This document shows positions 9,691-17,651 of a DNA stretch of 53,732 bases, in pieces. A program made the position numbers and the translations under genes. Position 1 is the stretch's first letter. Every line of letters starts with the position of its first letter. The DNA comes from Sphaerisporangium album. GTDB lineage: Bacteria > Actinomycetota > Actinomycetes > Streptosporangiales > Streptosporangiaceae. The notes beneath the pieces are model-generated. The model saw only the letters and a list, made by a program, of their open reading frames with translations. It searched no databases and was not told the origin of the DNA. Location of the stretch: positions 1 to 53,732 of the forward strand of contig NZ_QOIL01000036.1 of NCBI RefSeq assembly GCF_003323745.1, read 5' to 3'.

Positions 9691-11037
9691 TCACGTCGGG
9701 GCACGCTCCCACTGGCGGGCCGTCCAGAGGTCCGCTTCCTCGTGCGCGCGGCGGCGCCTGGCCCGGCGGACCATCACGATCATGGCGGCGAGTCCGCCGC
9801 ACGCGAGAAGGCCCGCGGCCAGCGCGATCGTCCCGTACATCGTGATCAGGTGCGGGTCCCTGCGCACGACCCGCACGGGGGCGAGGGCGGCCTTCGCGCC
9901 CGAGGCCATCGGCAGGGCGGGGTCCTGGACGCCGGCGCCCGTGGCGGCGAGGCGGTGGTGGGAGAGCCGGGCGGCCTCGGCCAGCGCGCGTGCGGCGTTG
10001 ACGACGCCGAAGCCCATGCCGGGGTCGTAGCCGCGCGAGGGACGGCGGGTGGCGCCGGTGGTGAGCGCCTGGGCCACCAGGGCCGGGGACATGCGCGGAT
10101 ATTTCGCCTTTATCAGTGCGGCCACCCCGGAGACCAGCGCCGTGGCCTGCGAGGTCCCCCTGCCCACCCAGTACTGGTCGCCCGGACCGGCTCCGTAGAT
10201 GTCCACCCCCGGCGCGGCCACGAGCACCAGCGAGTTGCGGTTGGAGAACGACGCCTTGCGCAGGCCCCGGTCGGCCGCCGCGACCGAGATCACCCCGGGC
10301 AGCGACGCCGGGTAGGAGTACGGCCCGGTCTTGCGGCCCGCGCCCTCGTTGCCCGCCGCCGCCACCAGCACGACGCCCTTCGACACGGCGTAGCGGATCG
10401 CCGCGCGTTCCTGGCGCGTGGGCTGGTCCTTGGAGATGGACAGGTTGATCACGTCCGCCCCCCGGTCCACGGCGTAACGGATGCCGCGCGCGACGACGTT
10501 CTCGAACTTCGGCTCGGAGTTGAAGTCCCGGAACCCCGGCTCGTCGTCCTCCAGGATCACCCGCACCGACAGCACCTTGGCCTCCGGCGCCACGCCGATC
10601 ACCCCGTCCGCCCCGCCCGGCCCGTGGCCGTGCCCGGCGATCAGCGACGCCATGTAGGTGCCGTGCAGGCGGCGGGGCGGGACGCCGCGCGGGTTGGCGC
10701 CGGTGGTGAAGTCGGGGCCCGTGACGACCGAACCGGCGAGGTCGTGGTGGCGGGGATCCACGCCGGAGTCGAGGACCGCGACCTTCGCCCCGGCGCCGCG
10801 CGTGATCCGCCACGCGGCGTCGACGTCGAGCGTGCGCAGGACCTGGCTCTGGCTGCCGCGCACCTGGTCGGCGCGCGCCGGAGGCGTCGTGACGAGGGCC
10901 ACGAGGGTCAGGGCGAGCAGGGTCGCCAGGAGGGTGGGACGGGCCGCGCGGCGTCGGAGCGCGGGAGTGGGTGCTGCGGCTTTTGCGGGTGCAAATGGTG
11001 AAATATCCGGCATGCCGGAGGGGGGTCGGGTCAGCAC
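9691..11037 (-). CDS. Mycosin-type S8 serine protease, membrane anchored (copy 2)
   Basis: 448 residues from the GTG at 11037. N-terminal signal (PTLLATLLALTLVALVTTPP), triad segments VAVLDSGVD (Asp), RLHGTYMASLIAG (His) and GRGTSQATALVSG (Ser), oxyanion AAGNEG, and a C-terminal TM helix (ITMYGTIALAAGLLACGGLA) followed by an Arg-rich tail. The GTG overlaps the upstream stop as GTGCTGA, exactly as in copy 1, with AAGGA six bases before it; an ATG at 11013 is the alternative. Both copies share VSGVAALIKAKYP-type sequence after the Ser. Copy 2 is longer mainly in its N-terminal and C-terminal linker parts. Confidence 0.87.
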   Translation of the reverse strand: MLTRPPSGMPDISPFAPAKAAAPTPALRRRAARPTLLATLLALTLVALVTTPPARADQVRGSQSQVLRTLDVDAAWRITRGAGAKVAVLDSGVDPRHHDLAGSVVTGPDFTTGANPRGVPPRRLHGTYMASLIAGHGHGPGGADGVIGVAPEAKVLSVRVILEDDEPGFRDFNSEPKFENVVARGIRYAVDRGADVINLSISKDQPTRQERAAIRYAVSKGVVLVAAAGNEGAGRKTGPYSYPASLPGVISVAAADRGLRKASFSNRNSLVLVAAPGVDIYGAGPGDQYWVGRGTSQATALVSGVAALIKAKYPRMSPALVAQALTTGATRRPSRGYDPGMGFGVVNAARALAEAARLSHHRLAATGAGVQDPALPMASGAKAALAPVRVVRRDPHLITMYGTIALAAGLLACGGLAAMIVMVRRARRRRAHEEADLWTARQWERAPT

Positions 11038-11810
11038 TGCCAGTCCTTGCCCGCGCAGTCGGGACGCGCCGGCGTGGCGAGCGTCCGGACGATCCGCTCC
11101 TCCAGGTCGGCGGTGAAGGAGAAGATCGTCGACCGCTGGCGGCCGACCGAGCGCGCCGGCCTGCCGTCCACCTGACCCGCCGTCGCGATCACCAGGTATG
11201 GCCCCGCCTGCGCCACCGAGGACGTCTGCCGGGCCGCGGCCGTGAAACGGTCGGCGACGGTCCGCGGGAACGCCAGCGCCCGCAGCCCCGGGGACGGCGT
11301 TCCCCCGGGCGGGAACGCCGCCCGGGCCGTCAGCGCGGACGCCTGGTCGGGGAAGGCCGCGACGCCGATCGTCACCACCACGCCCTGGAGCGCGTCCAGG
11401 TACGTCGCCCGCAGCACCGCCCGGCACCGGGCCGCCTTCAGCGCCGCCCTCAGCGCGGCGTCCACGGCCGCCGAGCAGTCGGTGCGCGAGGAGATGCCCA
11501 CCCTGCGGGCGTTCTCCTCGCCGCCCTGCTCGGCGACGTACGGCAGCAGCGGCGGGAACACCTTGCCCGCGGGCCAGGACCGCCAGCGGCGCGCCATCTC
11601 CTCGTTGGACGCCTGCTGGACCTCCGCGGCGTTAGGCCCCCGGGTGAGCTCGGCCCCCGCCGCCCCACCGGCGATGCCGGCGACAACGGCACAGATCAGC
11701 GCCCCCAAGCCCACAGCGCTGTACCTACCGCGCGACCTCCGGTCGCGCGGCGCGAGCGCGCCCTCGATCCGGTGCTCTTCCGTCGCCACTCGGAAGGGCT
11801 CGTTTCTCAC
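11031..11810 (-). CDS. One-TM protein of the mycosin cassette (copy 2)
   Basis: 259 residues; family not recognised. A short basic N-terminal tail, one TM helix (YSAVGLGALICAVVAGIAGG), then an extracytoplasmic domain with RRWRSWPAGKVFPPLLPY, GISSRTDCSAAVDAALR, RCRAVLRATYLDALQGVVVT and a C-terminal CAGKDWQC. This is clearly a diverged paralogue of the 8452-9366 product. The GTG start at 11810 has a very strong site (GGGAGGAAGG). Its stop overlaps the protease start by 7 bases. The conserved terminal Cys pair suggests a disulfide in the exported domain (inference). Confidence 0.77.
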   Translation of the reverse strand: MRNEPFRVATEEHRIEGALAPRDRRSRGRYSAVGLGALICAVVAGIAGGAAGAELTRGPNAAEVQQASNEEMARRWRSWPAGKVFPPLLPYVAEQGGEENARRVGISSRTDCSAAVDAALRAALKAARCRAVLRATYLDALQGVVVTIGVAAFPDQASALTARAAFPPGGTPSPGLRALAFPRTVADRFTAAARQTSSVAQAGPYLVIATAGQVDGRPARSVGRQRSTIFSFTADLEERIVRTLATPARPDCAGKDWQC

Positions 11811-12025
11811 CCTTCCTCCCTCCTCCAGAGCACCGGCGCGCCCTCACGCGGTGTGGGCGCCGTTCGGGCACCTCGTGCGCTCGACCTTAACGCGGTGGGT
11901 GGTGAGGGGGCCGGGGTTCATACGGATAGACCGGATGGAGGGGACTTCCTGGGCCGCAAGGTGACGGTTTGCTTACTAAATGGACAGGGTCGGGCAGGGT
12001 GTCCGGGCATCAGGGCGGAAATGCG

Positions 12026-12057
12026 ACGGCCCGCTCGTCCTGGGACGGGCGGGCCGT
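12026..12057 (-). terminator. Hairpin terminator of moeZ
   Basis: ACGGCCCGC pairs with GCGGGCCGT and the stem continues inward through one G-T wobble, giving about 14 bp with a tiny loop. It lies just after the moeZ stop on the minus strand. Confidence 0.65.
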
Positions 12058-12072
12058 GGGTGCGATCGGGCG

Positions 12073-13251
12073 TCAGTAGGTCGGCAGGGAGGGGTCGACG
12101 GTCTTGACCCAGCTCAGGACGCCGCCGCCTACGTGGACGGCGTCGGTGAAGCCGGCGTTCTTCACGACCGCCAGCGCCTCCGCCGAGCGGGCGCCGGACT
12201 TGCAGTGCAGGACGATCTTCTTGTCGTGCGGCAGCCGCTCCAGGGCGACGCCGCGCAGGAACTCGCCCTTGGGGATCAGCACGGCGCCCGGGATGTTGAC
12301 GATCTCGTACTCGTTCTGCTCGCGGACGTCCACGAGGAAGATGTCGTCCCCGCGGTCCTGCATGTCCTTGAGCTCCTGGGCGGTGATCGTGGAGCCCGTG
12401 GCCGCCTGCTGGGCCTCGTCCGAGATGGTGCCGCAGAACGCCTCGTAGTCGATCAGCTCGGTGATCGTGGGGTTCTTGCCGCAGAGCGGGCACTCCGGGT
12501 CCTTGCGGACCTTGACGTCGCGGTACTTCATCTCCAGCGCGTCGTAGATCATCAGGCGCCCGACCAGCGGCTCGCCGATGCCGGTCAGCACCTTGATCGC
12601 CTCGTTCACCTGGATCGAGCCGATGGACGCGCACAGCACGCCGAGGACGCCGCCCTCGGCGCAGGAGGGCACCATGCCGGGAGGCGGGGGCTCGGGGTAC
12701 AGGCAGCGGTAGCAGGGGCCGTGCTCGGCCCAGAACACGCTGGCCTGGCCGTCGAAGCGGTAGATCGAGCCCCAGATGTACGGCTTGCCGAGCAGGACCG
12801 CCGCGTCGTTCACCATGTAGCGCGTGGCGAAGTTGTCGGTGCCGTCCACGATCAGGTCGTAGGAGGCGAAGATGTCCATCACGTTGTCGGTCGTGAGGGC
12901 CACGTTGTGGATCACGACGTTCACGTAAGGGTTGATCTCGCGCACGCTCGCGGCGGCGCTCTCGGCCTTCAGACGGCCGACGTCGGACTGCCCGTGGATG
13001 ATCTGCCGTTGGAGGTTCGACTCGTCCACGACGTCGAAGTCGACGACGCCGAGCGTGCCGACTCCGGCGGCGGCGAGGTACATCAGGGCCGGGGAGCCGA
13101 GGCCGCCCGCGCCCACACAGAGCACCTTGGCGTTCTTGAGCCGCTTCTGCCCGGCCATCCCCACGTCGGGGATGATCAGGTGGCGAGAGTAGCGGCGCAC
13201 CTCGTCAACGGTCAGATCGTCGGCCGGCTCTACCAGCGGTGGCAACGACAC
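12073..13251 (-). CDS. moeZ: Adenylyltransferase/sulfurtransferase MoeZ
   Basis: 392 residues: an N-terminal ThiF/MoeB-type adenylation domain (GAGGLGSPA nucleotide loop at about 46-54, then VVDFDVVDESNLQRQI) with a zinc site including CPLC at about 254, and a C-terminal rhodanese domain whose loop LHCKSGARS at about 349 holds the persulfide Cys. The enzyme adenylates the C-terminal Gly-Gly of MoaD- or ThiS-like carriers and passes sulfur to form a thiocarboxylate for molybdopterin, and in actinomycetes also for other sulfur-containing metabolites. GTG start at 13251 with GGGAG upstream. Position near TetR, DUF3107 and RhlE-like genes parallels Rv3206c. Confidence 0.95.
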   Translation of the reverse strand: MSLPPLVEPADDLTVDEVRRYSRHLIIPDVGMAGQKRLKNAKVLCVGAGGLGSPALMYLAAAGVGTLGVVDFDVVDESNLQRQIIHGQSDVGRLKAESAAASVREINPYVNVVIHNVALTTDNVMDIFASYDLIVDGTDNFATRYMVNDAAVLLGKPYIWGSIYRFDGQASVFWAEHGPCYRCLYPEPPPPGMVPSCAEGGVLGVLCASIGSIQVNEAIKVLTGIGEPLVGRLMIYDALEMKYRDVKVRKDPECPLCGKNPTITELIDYEAFCGTISDEAQQAATGSTITAQELKDMQDRGDDIFLVDVREQNEYEIVNIPGAVLIPKGEFLRGVALERLPHDKKIVLHCKSGARSAEALAVVKNAGFTDAVHVGGGVLSWVKTVDPSLPTY

Positions 13252-13408
13252 AGTTCTACGCTCCCGTTTCGGGGGATCTTCCCAAATGGCGGCTTGCCGT
13301 CAGGCTACGCGTCCCGCCGTCTGTCACAACCTAACCCGGTCGCCCCCGCATTCCCGAATCGGTGATCTTACCCGACGCGCGCCCTTTCCCTGGTGTTCTT
13401 CGCGTTGT

Positions 13409-14416
13409 TCACGTACTTGCAGTCTTGTGTGCTTTGAGCGCTCTGGGCATCAAAGGCATCCGCCGGGCCGCCGGCGCCCGCGCCGGGACGTCCGTGGCGA
13501 CCGTCGCGGCCTCCCGCAGCAGGGCGCGGACGTGGAGGGCGACGAGCGAGGGGTACTCCATCTGGGCGACGTGCCCGGCGTCGTGCAGCAGCACCAGCCG
13601 GACGTCGGGGAACACGCGCCCGGCCCGCGCGGCCATGCGCGGGTGGACGAGGCGGTCGTGCCGCCCGTGGACGACCAGGGTGGGCGCGGTCACCTGGGCG
13701 GCCAGCCGCCACAGGTTCTCCTCACCGCGCCGGAAGTACTCGTTGACCAGGGCGCGCGCCGAGTAGATGAGCGCCGGGCCCGCCCATGGCAGCTCGTCGC
13801 GGCGGCGCTGTTCGAGGACGGCGTCCTCCAGGCGCAGGGGGTGCACCCGGCCGGTGTCGGCGAAGCACATGGCCATGGTGGCGCGGATGCGGCGCTCGGC
13901 GGGAAGCCCGCGCAGCCGGCTGAGGGCCCACTGGCCGAGGCCCGGGGTCGCGGACAGCACGACGCGCGCGGGGCCGTACCGGGGAAGGAGGTCCGGCATG
14001 GCGGGCGAGATGAGCGTCAGCGTGCGGACGAGGTCGGGGCGCGTGGCGGCGACCCGGACGGACACGGCGCCGCCGAGCGAGTTGCCGAGCAGGTGGACGG
14101 GGCCGCCGCCCAGGTGCTCGACGAAGGCGATGACGGCGTCGGCGTGCGCGGCCAGCGAATAGTCGCCCTCGGGGTGCTCGGGCGAGAAGCCCGCTCCCGG
14201 GAGGTCGAGGGCGTACCCCCGGACGTCGTCGCGCAGTTCCCCCATCAGGTCGGTCCAGTTGGTCGCGGACCCGGCCAGGCCGTGCACGAACACGGCGGTC
14301 TCGGCCGGCGCGGCCGTCTTCGGCTCGGGCGTGGACCGGACGTGGACGGTCAGCCCGCCCAGGTCGACGAGTTCCCCCGGCCAGTGCGGAATCGGTTCCA
14401 CCGTCTCTACCTCCAC
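13409..14416 (-). CDS. Alpha/beta hydrolase
   Basis: 335 residues from the GTG at 14416, chosen because GGGAGGGGAGAGGG precedes it; an ATG at 14455 has no ribosome-binding site. Alpha/beta-hydrolase features in order: FVHGLAGSATNW (oxyanion region), nucleophile elbow LLGNSLGGA (Ser at about 112), acid VVHGRHDRLVHP, and His in LHDAGHVAQME. No signal peptide with this start. The substrate cannot be told: the fold covers esterases, lipases, haloperoxidases and C-C hydrolases. The Ala/Arg-rich tail after residue 300 looks unstructured. Confidence 0.85.
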   Translation of the reverse strand: MEVETVEPIPHWPGELVDLGGLTVHVRSTPEPKTAAPAETAVFVHGLAGSATNWTDLMGELRDDVRGYALDLPGAGFSPEHPEGDYSLAAHADAVIAFVEHLGGGPVHLLGNSLGGAVSVRVAATRPDLVRTLTLISPAMPDLLPRYGPARVVLSATPGLGQWALSRLRGLPAERRIRATMAMCFADTGRVHPLRLEDAVLEQRRRDELPWAGPALIYSARALVNEYFRRGEENLWRLAAQVTAPTLVVHGRHDRLVHPRMAARAGRVFPDVRLVLLHDAGHVAQMEYPSLVALHVRALLREAATVATDVPARAPAARRMPLMPRALKAHKTAST

Positions 14417-14537
14417 CGTCCCTCTCCCCTCCCGTTCACCCTCCGTTCTGACCATAACCCGGCGGCGTACACCTGGCGCGGCCGTCCACGCCGGGCTCGG
14501 GGGCTCCTTACGAGTCCGGAGACCACACAAGATCACG

Positions 14538-14566
14538 GGAAATATCGGACAAATCAGGAAATATTG
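14538..14566 (+). promoter_or_regulatory. Direct repeat upstream of the His-rich gene
   Basis: GGAAATATCG at 14538-14547 recurs as GGAAATATTG at 14557-14566, 19 bases apart (about two helical turns), in an AT-richer stretch unlike the surroundings. It may be an operator or part of the promoter of the 14748 gene; no known consensus was matched. Confidence 0.35.
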
Positions 14567-14659
14567 AGCTGAAAGACATAAGGGCAGGTTAAGTAGATGC
14601 CAAAAGGCAGCGATCCCCGTTTGTCGTATGCGTGCCTCGGAAAACAACACAACTGGGAA

Positions 14660-14747
14660 GACTTACTCAGAGTCACCCGGCATTCAGCGGAGAAAAGCCG
14701 CTAAATGCATCCGCTGGGCAACCCGATGCGTCAAGGGGGAAAACGCA
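14660..14747 (+). ncRNA. Structured 5' leader with overlapping hairpins, candidate RNA switch
   Basis: Directly before the His-rich gene, successive stems can form: GACT/AGTC at 14660-14674; GCATT.AGCGG with CCGCT.AATGC at 14680-14708 (10 bp, one mismatch pair); GCATC..GGG-caa-CCC-GATGC at 14707-14729; and TGCGT/ACGCA at 14727-14747 with the ribosome-binding site AAGGGGG in its loop. Neighbouring stems share bases (14707-14708 and 14727-14729), so they are mutually exclusive. That is typical of attenuators and riboswitches. I could not match a known class. Confidence 0.45.
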
Positions 14748-15260
14748 ATGCCCGACGTCAAGAAATACGCCGCCATGCTGACCGTTACGGCGGCACTCAC
14801 CGGTGGTCTCGTCGGCCTCGGTGCCATGACGGCCACGAGCGCCAACGCGTCCGCCGCGATCGGCACCTTCGACGGCTTCGATGGAGGGGGCTTCGGAGGC
14901 TTCGGAGGAGGCGGCCACGAAGGCGGCCACTGCCACCACCACGGGGGCCACCACGGGGGCCACCACGGTCACCACGGCGACTTCGGCGGCGACTTCGGCG
15001 ACGACGGCGGCTGGGGCGGCAAGGGCCACCACCACGCCCGTCATCACCGTCACCACCACAGCCACGGAGGCGGCCACCGCAACTGCTTCTTCAAGATCGT
15101 CGAGGCGCGCTTCTACCGTGCGATCATCGGCCACCACCACCACGGCGGCGGGCACCACAACTTCTGGCGCGACGACCGCCACCGTCACTTCAGGCCGGAG
15201 CATCACCACCACTTCCACGGCAAGAAGCACCACCGCCACCACGGGAACGACGAGCGCTGA
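14748..15260 (+). CDS. Secreted histidine- and glycine-rich protein
   Basis: 170 residues. An N-terminal signal peptide (AAMLTVTAALTGGLVGLGAM, cleavage likely near SANASA) precedes a mature part made mainly of Gly and His. By my count about 38 residues are His, in runs such as GHHHARHHRHHHSHGGGH, with two Cys and a short ordinary segment, CFFKIVEARFYRAIIG. Such composition suggests binding of Zn, Ni or Cu outside the membrane (inference). The ATG at 14748 follows AAGGGGG and fits the signal peptide; the longer in-frame start at 14628 would place untypical sequence before the signal. Monocistronic, with two strong terminators downstream. Confidence 0.85.
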   Translation: MPDVKKYAAMLTVTAALTGGLVGLGAMTATSANASAAIGTFDGFDGGGFGGFGGGGHEGGHCHHHGGHHGGHHGHHGDFGGDFGDDGGWGGKGHHHARHHRHHHSHGGGHRNCFFKIVEARFYRAIIGHHHHGGGHHNFWRDDRHRHFRPEHHHHFHGKKHHRHHGNDER

Positions 15261-15283
15261 TCCACGTCAAGTCCATACCGAAT

Positions 15284-15333
15284 CTAGGCGGTACGACCGG
15301 ACGGCATCCGGTCCGGTGACCACGACCGCCTAG
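15284..15333 (+). terminator. Nested hairpin after the His-rich gene
   Basis: Outer stem CTAGGCGGT with ACCGCCTAG encloses a second stem ACCGGAC with GTCCGGT. It starts 23 bases after the stop codon. Confidence 0.6.
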
Positions 15334-15342
15334 CCCGACACG

Positions 15343-15377
15343 GGATGCCCCGGAGCGAATTCCGCTCCGGGGCATCC
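15343..15377. terminator. Strong hairpin terminator between the His-rich gene and ku
   Basis: A 15-bp perfect stem (GGATGCCCCGGAGCG with its complement) around AATTC, followed by TTAAT. It lies between convergent genes and may stop both. Confidence 0.75.
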
Positions 15378-15545
15378 TTAATGCCCACCCTCAATGTCCC
15401 AGGCGAATTCCCGTCCAGGCCGCTTCTCCGCGCTTGCCGAAAAATAAACCCTCATCGCCAAGCCCATACCATTCGCCGAACCCTCCAATGCCCATCGCGC
15501 CGCCATTCCCGGCATTTCCGCTCTAGGCCCGAGACGGCCCGGCGG

Positions 15546-16457
15546 TCACGCGGTCTTGCGGGGACGGCGCTTGGCCGGTTTCTTCTCCCCCTTCTCCGCC
15601 TTCTCGTCCGCGCGGGCCTCCTCGCCGCCGGCGGCCTTCGCCGCCTTCCTCCTCGGCGCCGGGGCCTCTTCGCGTCCGCCCTCGCGTTCCCGCTTGGCCG
15701 CGTCCACGCTGGCGCGCAGCGCCGCCATCAGGTCGACCGCGGGCCCCGCCTGCTCCGGCGCCTCCGGCCGGGCCAGTTCCTGACCCGCGATCTTGGCCTC
15801 GATGACCTGCTGGAGCGCCTCGCGGTAAGTGTCGTGGTACTGAGTGGGGTCGAACTCCCCCGCCATGGTCTCGATCAGCGATTCGGCCATCCGCAGCTCC
15901 TGCGGCCGCACCTCGATGTCCTCGTCCTTGAAGTCGAACCCCGGCTCGCGCACCTCGTCCGGCCACAGCATGGTCTCCAGCACGAACACGCCGTCGCGGA
16001 TGCGCAGCGTCGCCAGCGACTCGCGCTGCCGCAGCGCGACCTTCACGATGGCCACCTGCCCGGTGCGCTCCAGCGCCTCGCGCAGCAGGATGTACGGCTT
16101 CACGCCCGTGTTCTCGGGCTCCAGGTAGTACGATTTGTTGAACAGGATCGGGTCGATCTGGTCGGCCGGGGTGAACTGAAGGACGTCGATCCGCCGCGAG
16201 GTGCTCAGGGGCAGCTGGGCGAAGTCCTCGTCCGTCAGCACGACCACCTCGCCGCCGGGCAGCTCGTACCCCTTGGCGATCTCCGAGTAAGGCACTTCCT
16301 GGCCGTCGATGGAGCACACCCGCTTGTACTTGATGCGGCCGGCGTCCTCGCGGTGCACCTGGTGGAACGTCACATCCTTCTGCTCGGTGGCGGAATAGAG
16401 CTTCACCGGGATCGTGACGAGCCCGAACGAGATGGCACCCTTCCAGATGCTACGCAT
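15546..16457 (-). CDS. ku: Ku protein (bacterial non-homologous end joining)
   Basis: 303 residues, normal for bacterial Ku. The N-terminus MRSIWKGAISFGLVTIPVKL is the family signature, followed by SATEQKDVTFHQVHREDAGR and the beta-barrel core. The C-terminal 50 residues are Lys/Arg/Ala/Glu-rich (KKPAKRRPRKTA at the end), as in actinomycete Ku, where the basic tail binds DNA. The homodimeric ring threads onto broken DNA ends and recruits LigD, whose polymerase module is encoded divergently at 16684. A LexA-type box lies 29 bases upstream of the start codon. Confidence 0.96.
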   Translation of the reverse strand: MRSIWKGAISFGLVTIPVKLYSATEQKDVTFHQVHREDAGRIKYKRVCSIDGQEVPYSEIAKGYELPGGEVVVLTDEDFAQLPLSTSRRIDVLQFTPADQIDPILFNKSYYLEPENTGVKPYILLREALERTGQVAIVKVALRQRESLATLRIRDGVFVLETMLWPDEVREPGFDFKDEDIEVRPQELRMAESLIETMAGEFDPTQYHDTYREALQQVIEAKIAGQELARPEAPEQAGPAVDLMAALRASVDAAKREREGGREEAPAPRRKAAKAAGGEEARADEKAEKGEKKPAKRRPRKTA

Positions 16458-16478
16458 GGCCTCTCCTCACCTCTGCTA

Positions 16479-16506
16479 CCACTATCGAACGCATGTTCGG
16501 TAGTGG
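16479..16506. promoter_or_regulatory. LexA/SOS box within a longer dyad, between ku and ligD
   Basis: The core CGAACGCATGTTCG at 16486-16499 matches the Gram-positive SOS box CGAACRNRYGTTCG at every position. Arms CCACTA and TAGTGG extend the dyad to 28 bases with one mismatch pair. It is 29 bases from the ku start and 185 from the ligD start, so repression of ku is the likelier outcome. Confidence 0.7.
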
Positions 16507-16683
16507 CAAGGGCGCAAAGCAGTATCTAAATGGGCAGATACCCAGTGTGGATTGCCGTATCCGGTCAAGCCACCGCTGATAGACCCGTGACGGGCACGAC
16601 AGAGGACGTCCGCACGGCGGAAGAAACTCCGGGCGGAGACCTGCCCCGGGGAGGCTCCCGGAACACAGGGAAGAAGTGATGGC

Positions 16684-17589
16684 GTGGCGGACAAGGTCCG
16701 GGTCAGGGTCGACCACCGGGAGCTGGCGCTGACCAACCTCGGCAAGGTGCTGTACCCGCGGGCCGGGTTCACCAAGGCCGAGGTGATCGACTACTACACC
16801 CGCGTCGCGCCGTACATGCTGCCGCACATCCAGGGACGGCCGCTCACCGTCAAGCGCTACCCCGAGGGCGTGGACGGGCCGTTCTTCTTCGAGAAGAACC
16901 GTCCCCCGCACACTCCCTCCTGGGTGCGGACGGTCCGCCTGCCCGCGCCGGGCAGCACCAAGGGGCGCGACACCATCGACTACGCGATCGTCGACGACCT
17001 GCCCACGCTGGTCTACTTCGCCGGCCTTGCCGCCCTGGAGTTCCACACGCCGATGTGGCGGGTGGACGACCAGGGGCGGCCGCTGGACCCCGACCTCATG
17101 GTCTTCGACCTCGACCCGGGCCCGCCGGCGACGATCGCCGAGTGTTGCCGGGTGGCGCTGCGGCTGCGCGAGGCGCTGCGCGAGGACGGCCTGGAGGGAT
17201 GCCCCAAGACCAGCGGCAACAAGGGCATGCAGGTGTACGTTCCGTGGGCCGGCCGCAGCGAGAGCCCCTCCGGCTACGCCAAGGCGCTCGCCCAGCGGCT
17301 GGAGAAGGAGCGCCCCGGCGAGATCGTCAGCCAGATGGCCAAGAAGCTGCGCCCCGGCAAGGTGTTCATCGACTGGAGCCAGAACAACCCCGCCAAGACG
17401 ACGATCGCGCCCTACTCGCTGCGCGCCAACCCGACGCCCACCGTCTCGACCCCGCTGACCTGGGAGGAGGTCGGGAACGCCCGCCCGGAGGAGCTGGTGT
17501 TCACCGCCGGGGACGTGCTGGCGCGCGTCGAGCGGTTCGGCGATCTGATGGCGACGCCGGAGCGCTGCGGGGGCGAAGAGGGGCCTTAG
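16684..17589 (+). CDS. ligD: LigD-type polymerase/primase domain protein (NHEJ)
   Basis: 301 residues, stand-alone polymerase (PolDom, archaeo-eukaryotic primase superfamily) module. Visible: LTNLGKVLYPRAGFTKAEVI, RYPEGVDGPFFFEKNRP, the metal-binding FDLDPG at about 141-146, SGNKGMQVYVPW, and the C-terminal IAPYSLRANPTPTVSTPLTW. It fills gaps with (ribo)nucleotides at Ku-bound ends. Ligase and phosphoesterase domains present in mycobacterial LigD are absent, so a separate ATP-dependent ligase must lie elsewhere (inference). GTG start at 16684; an out-of-frame ATG at 16679 precedes it. Divergent from ku. Confidence 0.93.
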   Translation: MADKVRVRVDHRELALTNLGKVLYPRAGFTKAEVIDYYTRVAPYMLPHIQGRPLTVKRYPEGVDGPFFFEKNRPPHTPSWVRTVRLPAPGSTKGRDTIDYAIVDDLPTLVYFAGLAALEFHTPMWRVDDQGRPLDPDLMVFDLDPGPPATIAECCRVALRLREALREDGLEGCPKTSGNKGMQVYVPWAGRSESPSGYAKALAQRLEKERPGEIVSQMAKKLRPGKVFIDWSQNNPAKTTIAPYSLRANPTPTVSTPLTWEEVGNARPEELVFTAGDVLARVERFGDLMATPERCGGEEGP

Positions 17590-17651
17590 GCTGGACGCAT
17601 CGGGGTATGGAGCGGGCGAGCCAGGCTCGCCGTCGACGGAGGGTGCCGCAC

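Noticed and set aside
7238..11810. Type VII secretion locus
   Set aside because: Only mycosin-like proteases are present; no EccB, EccC, EccD, EccE or WXG100 gene is visible.
14673..15242. Minus-strand ORF opposite the His-rich gene, Val/Ala-rich
   Set aside because: It is the antisense reading of GGC/CAC repeats (Val, Ala and Met runs), with no ribosome-binding site or natural protein composition.
16679..16686. ATG at 16679 as ligD start
   Set aside because: It is out of frame with the LigD polymerase sequence; the GTG at 16684 is in frame.
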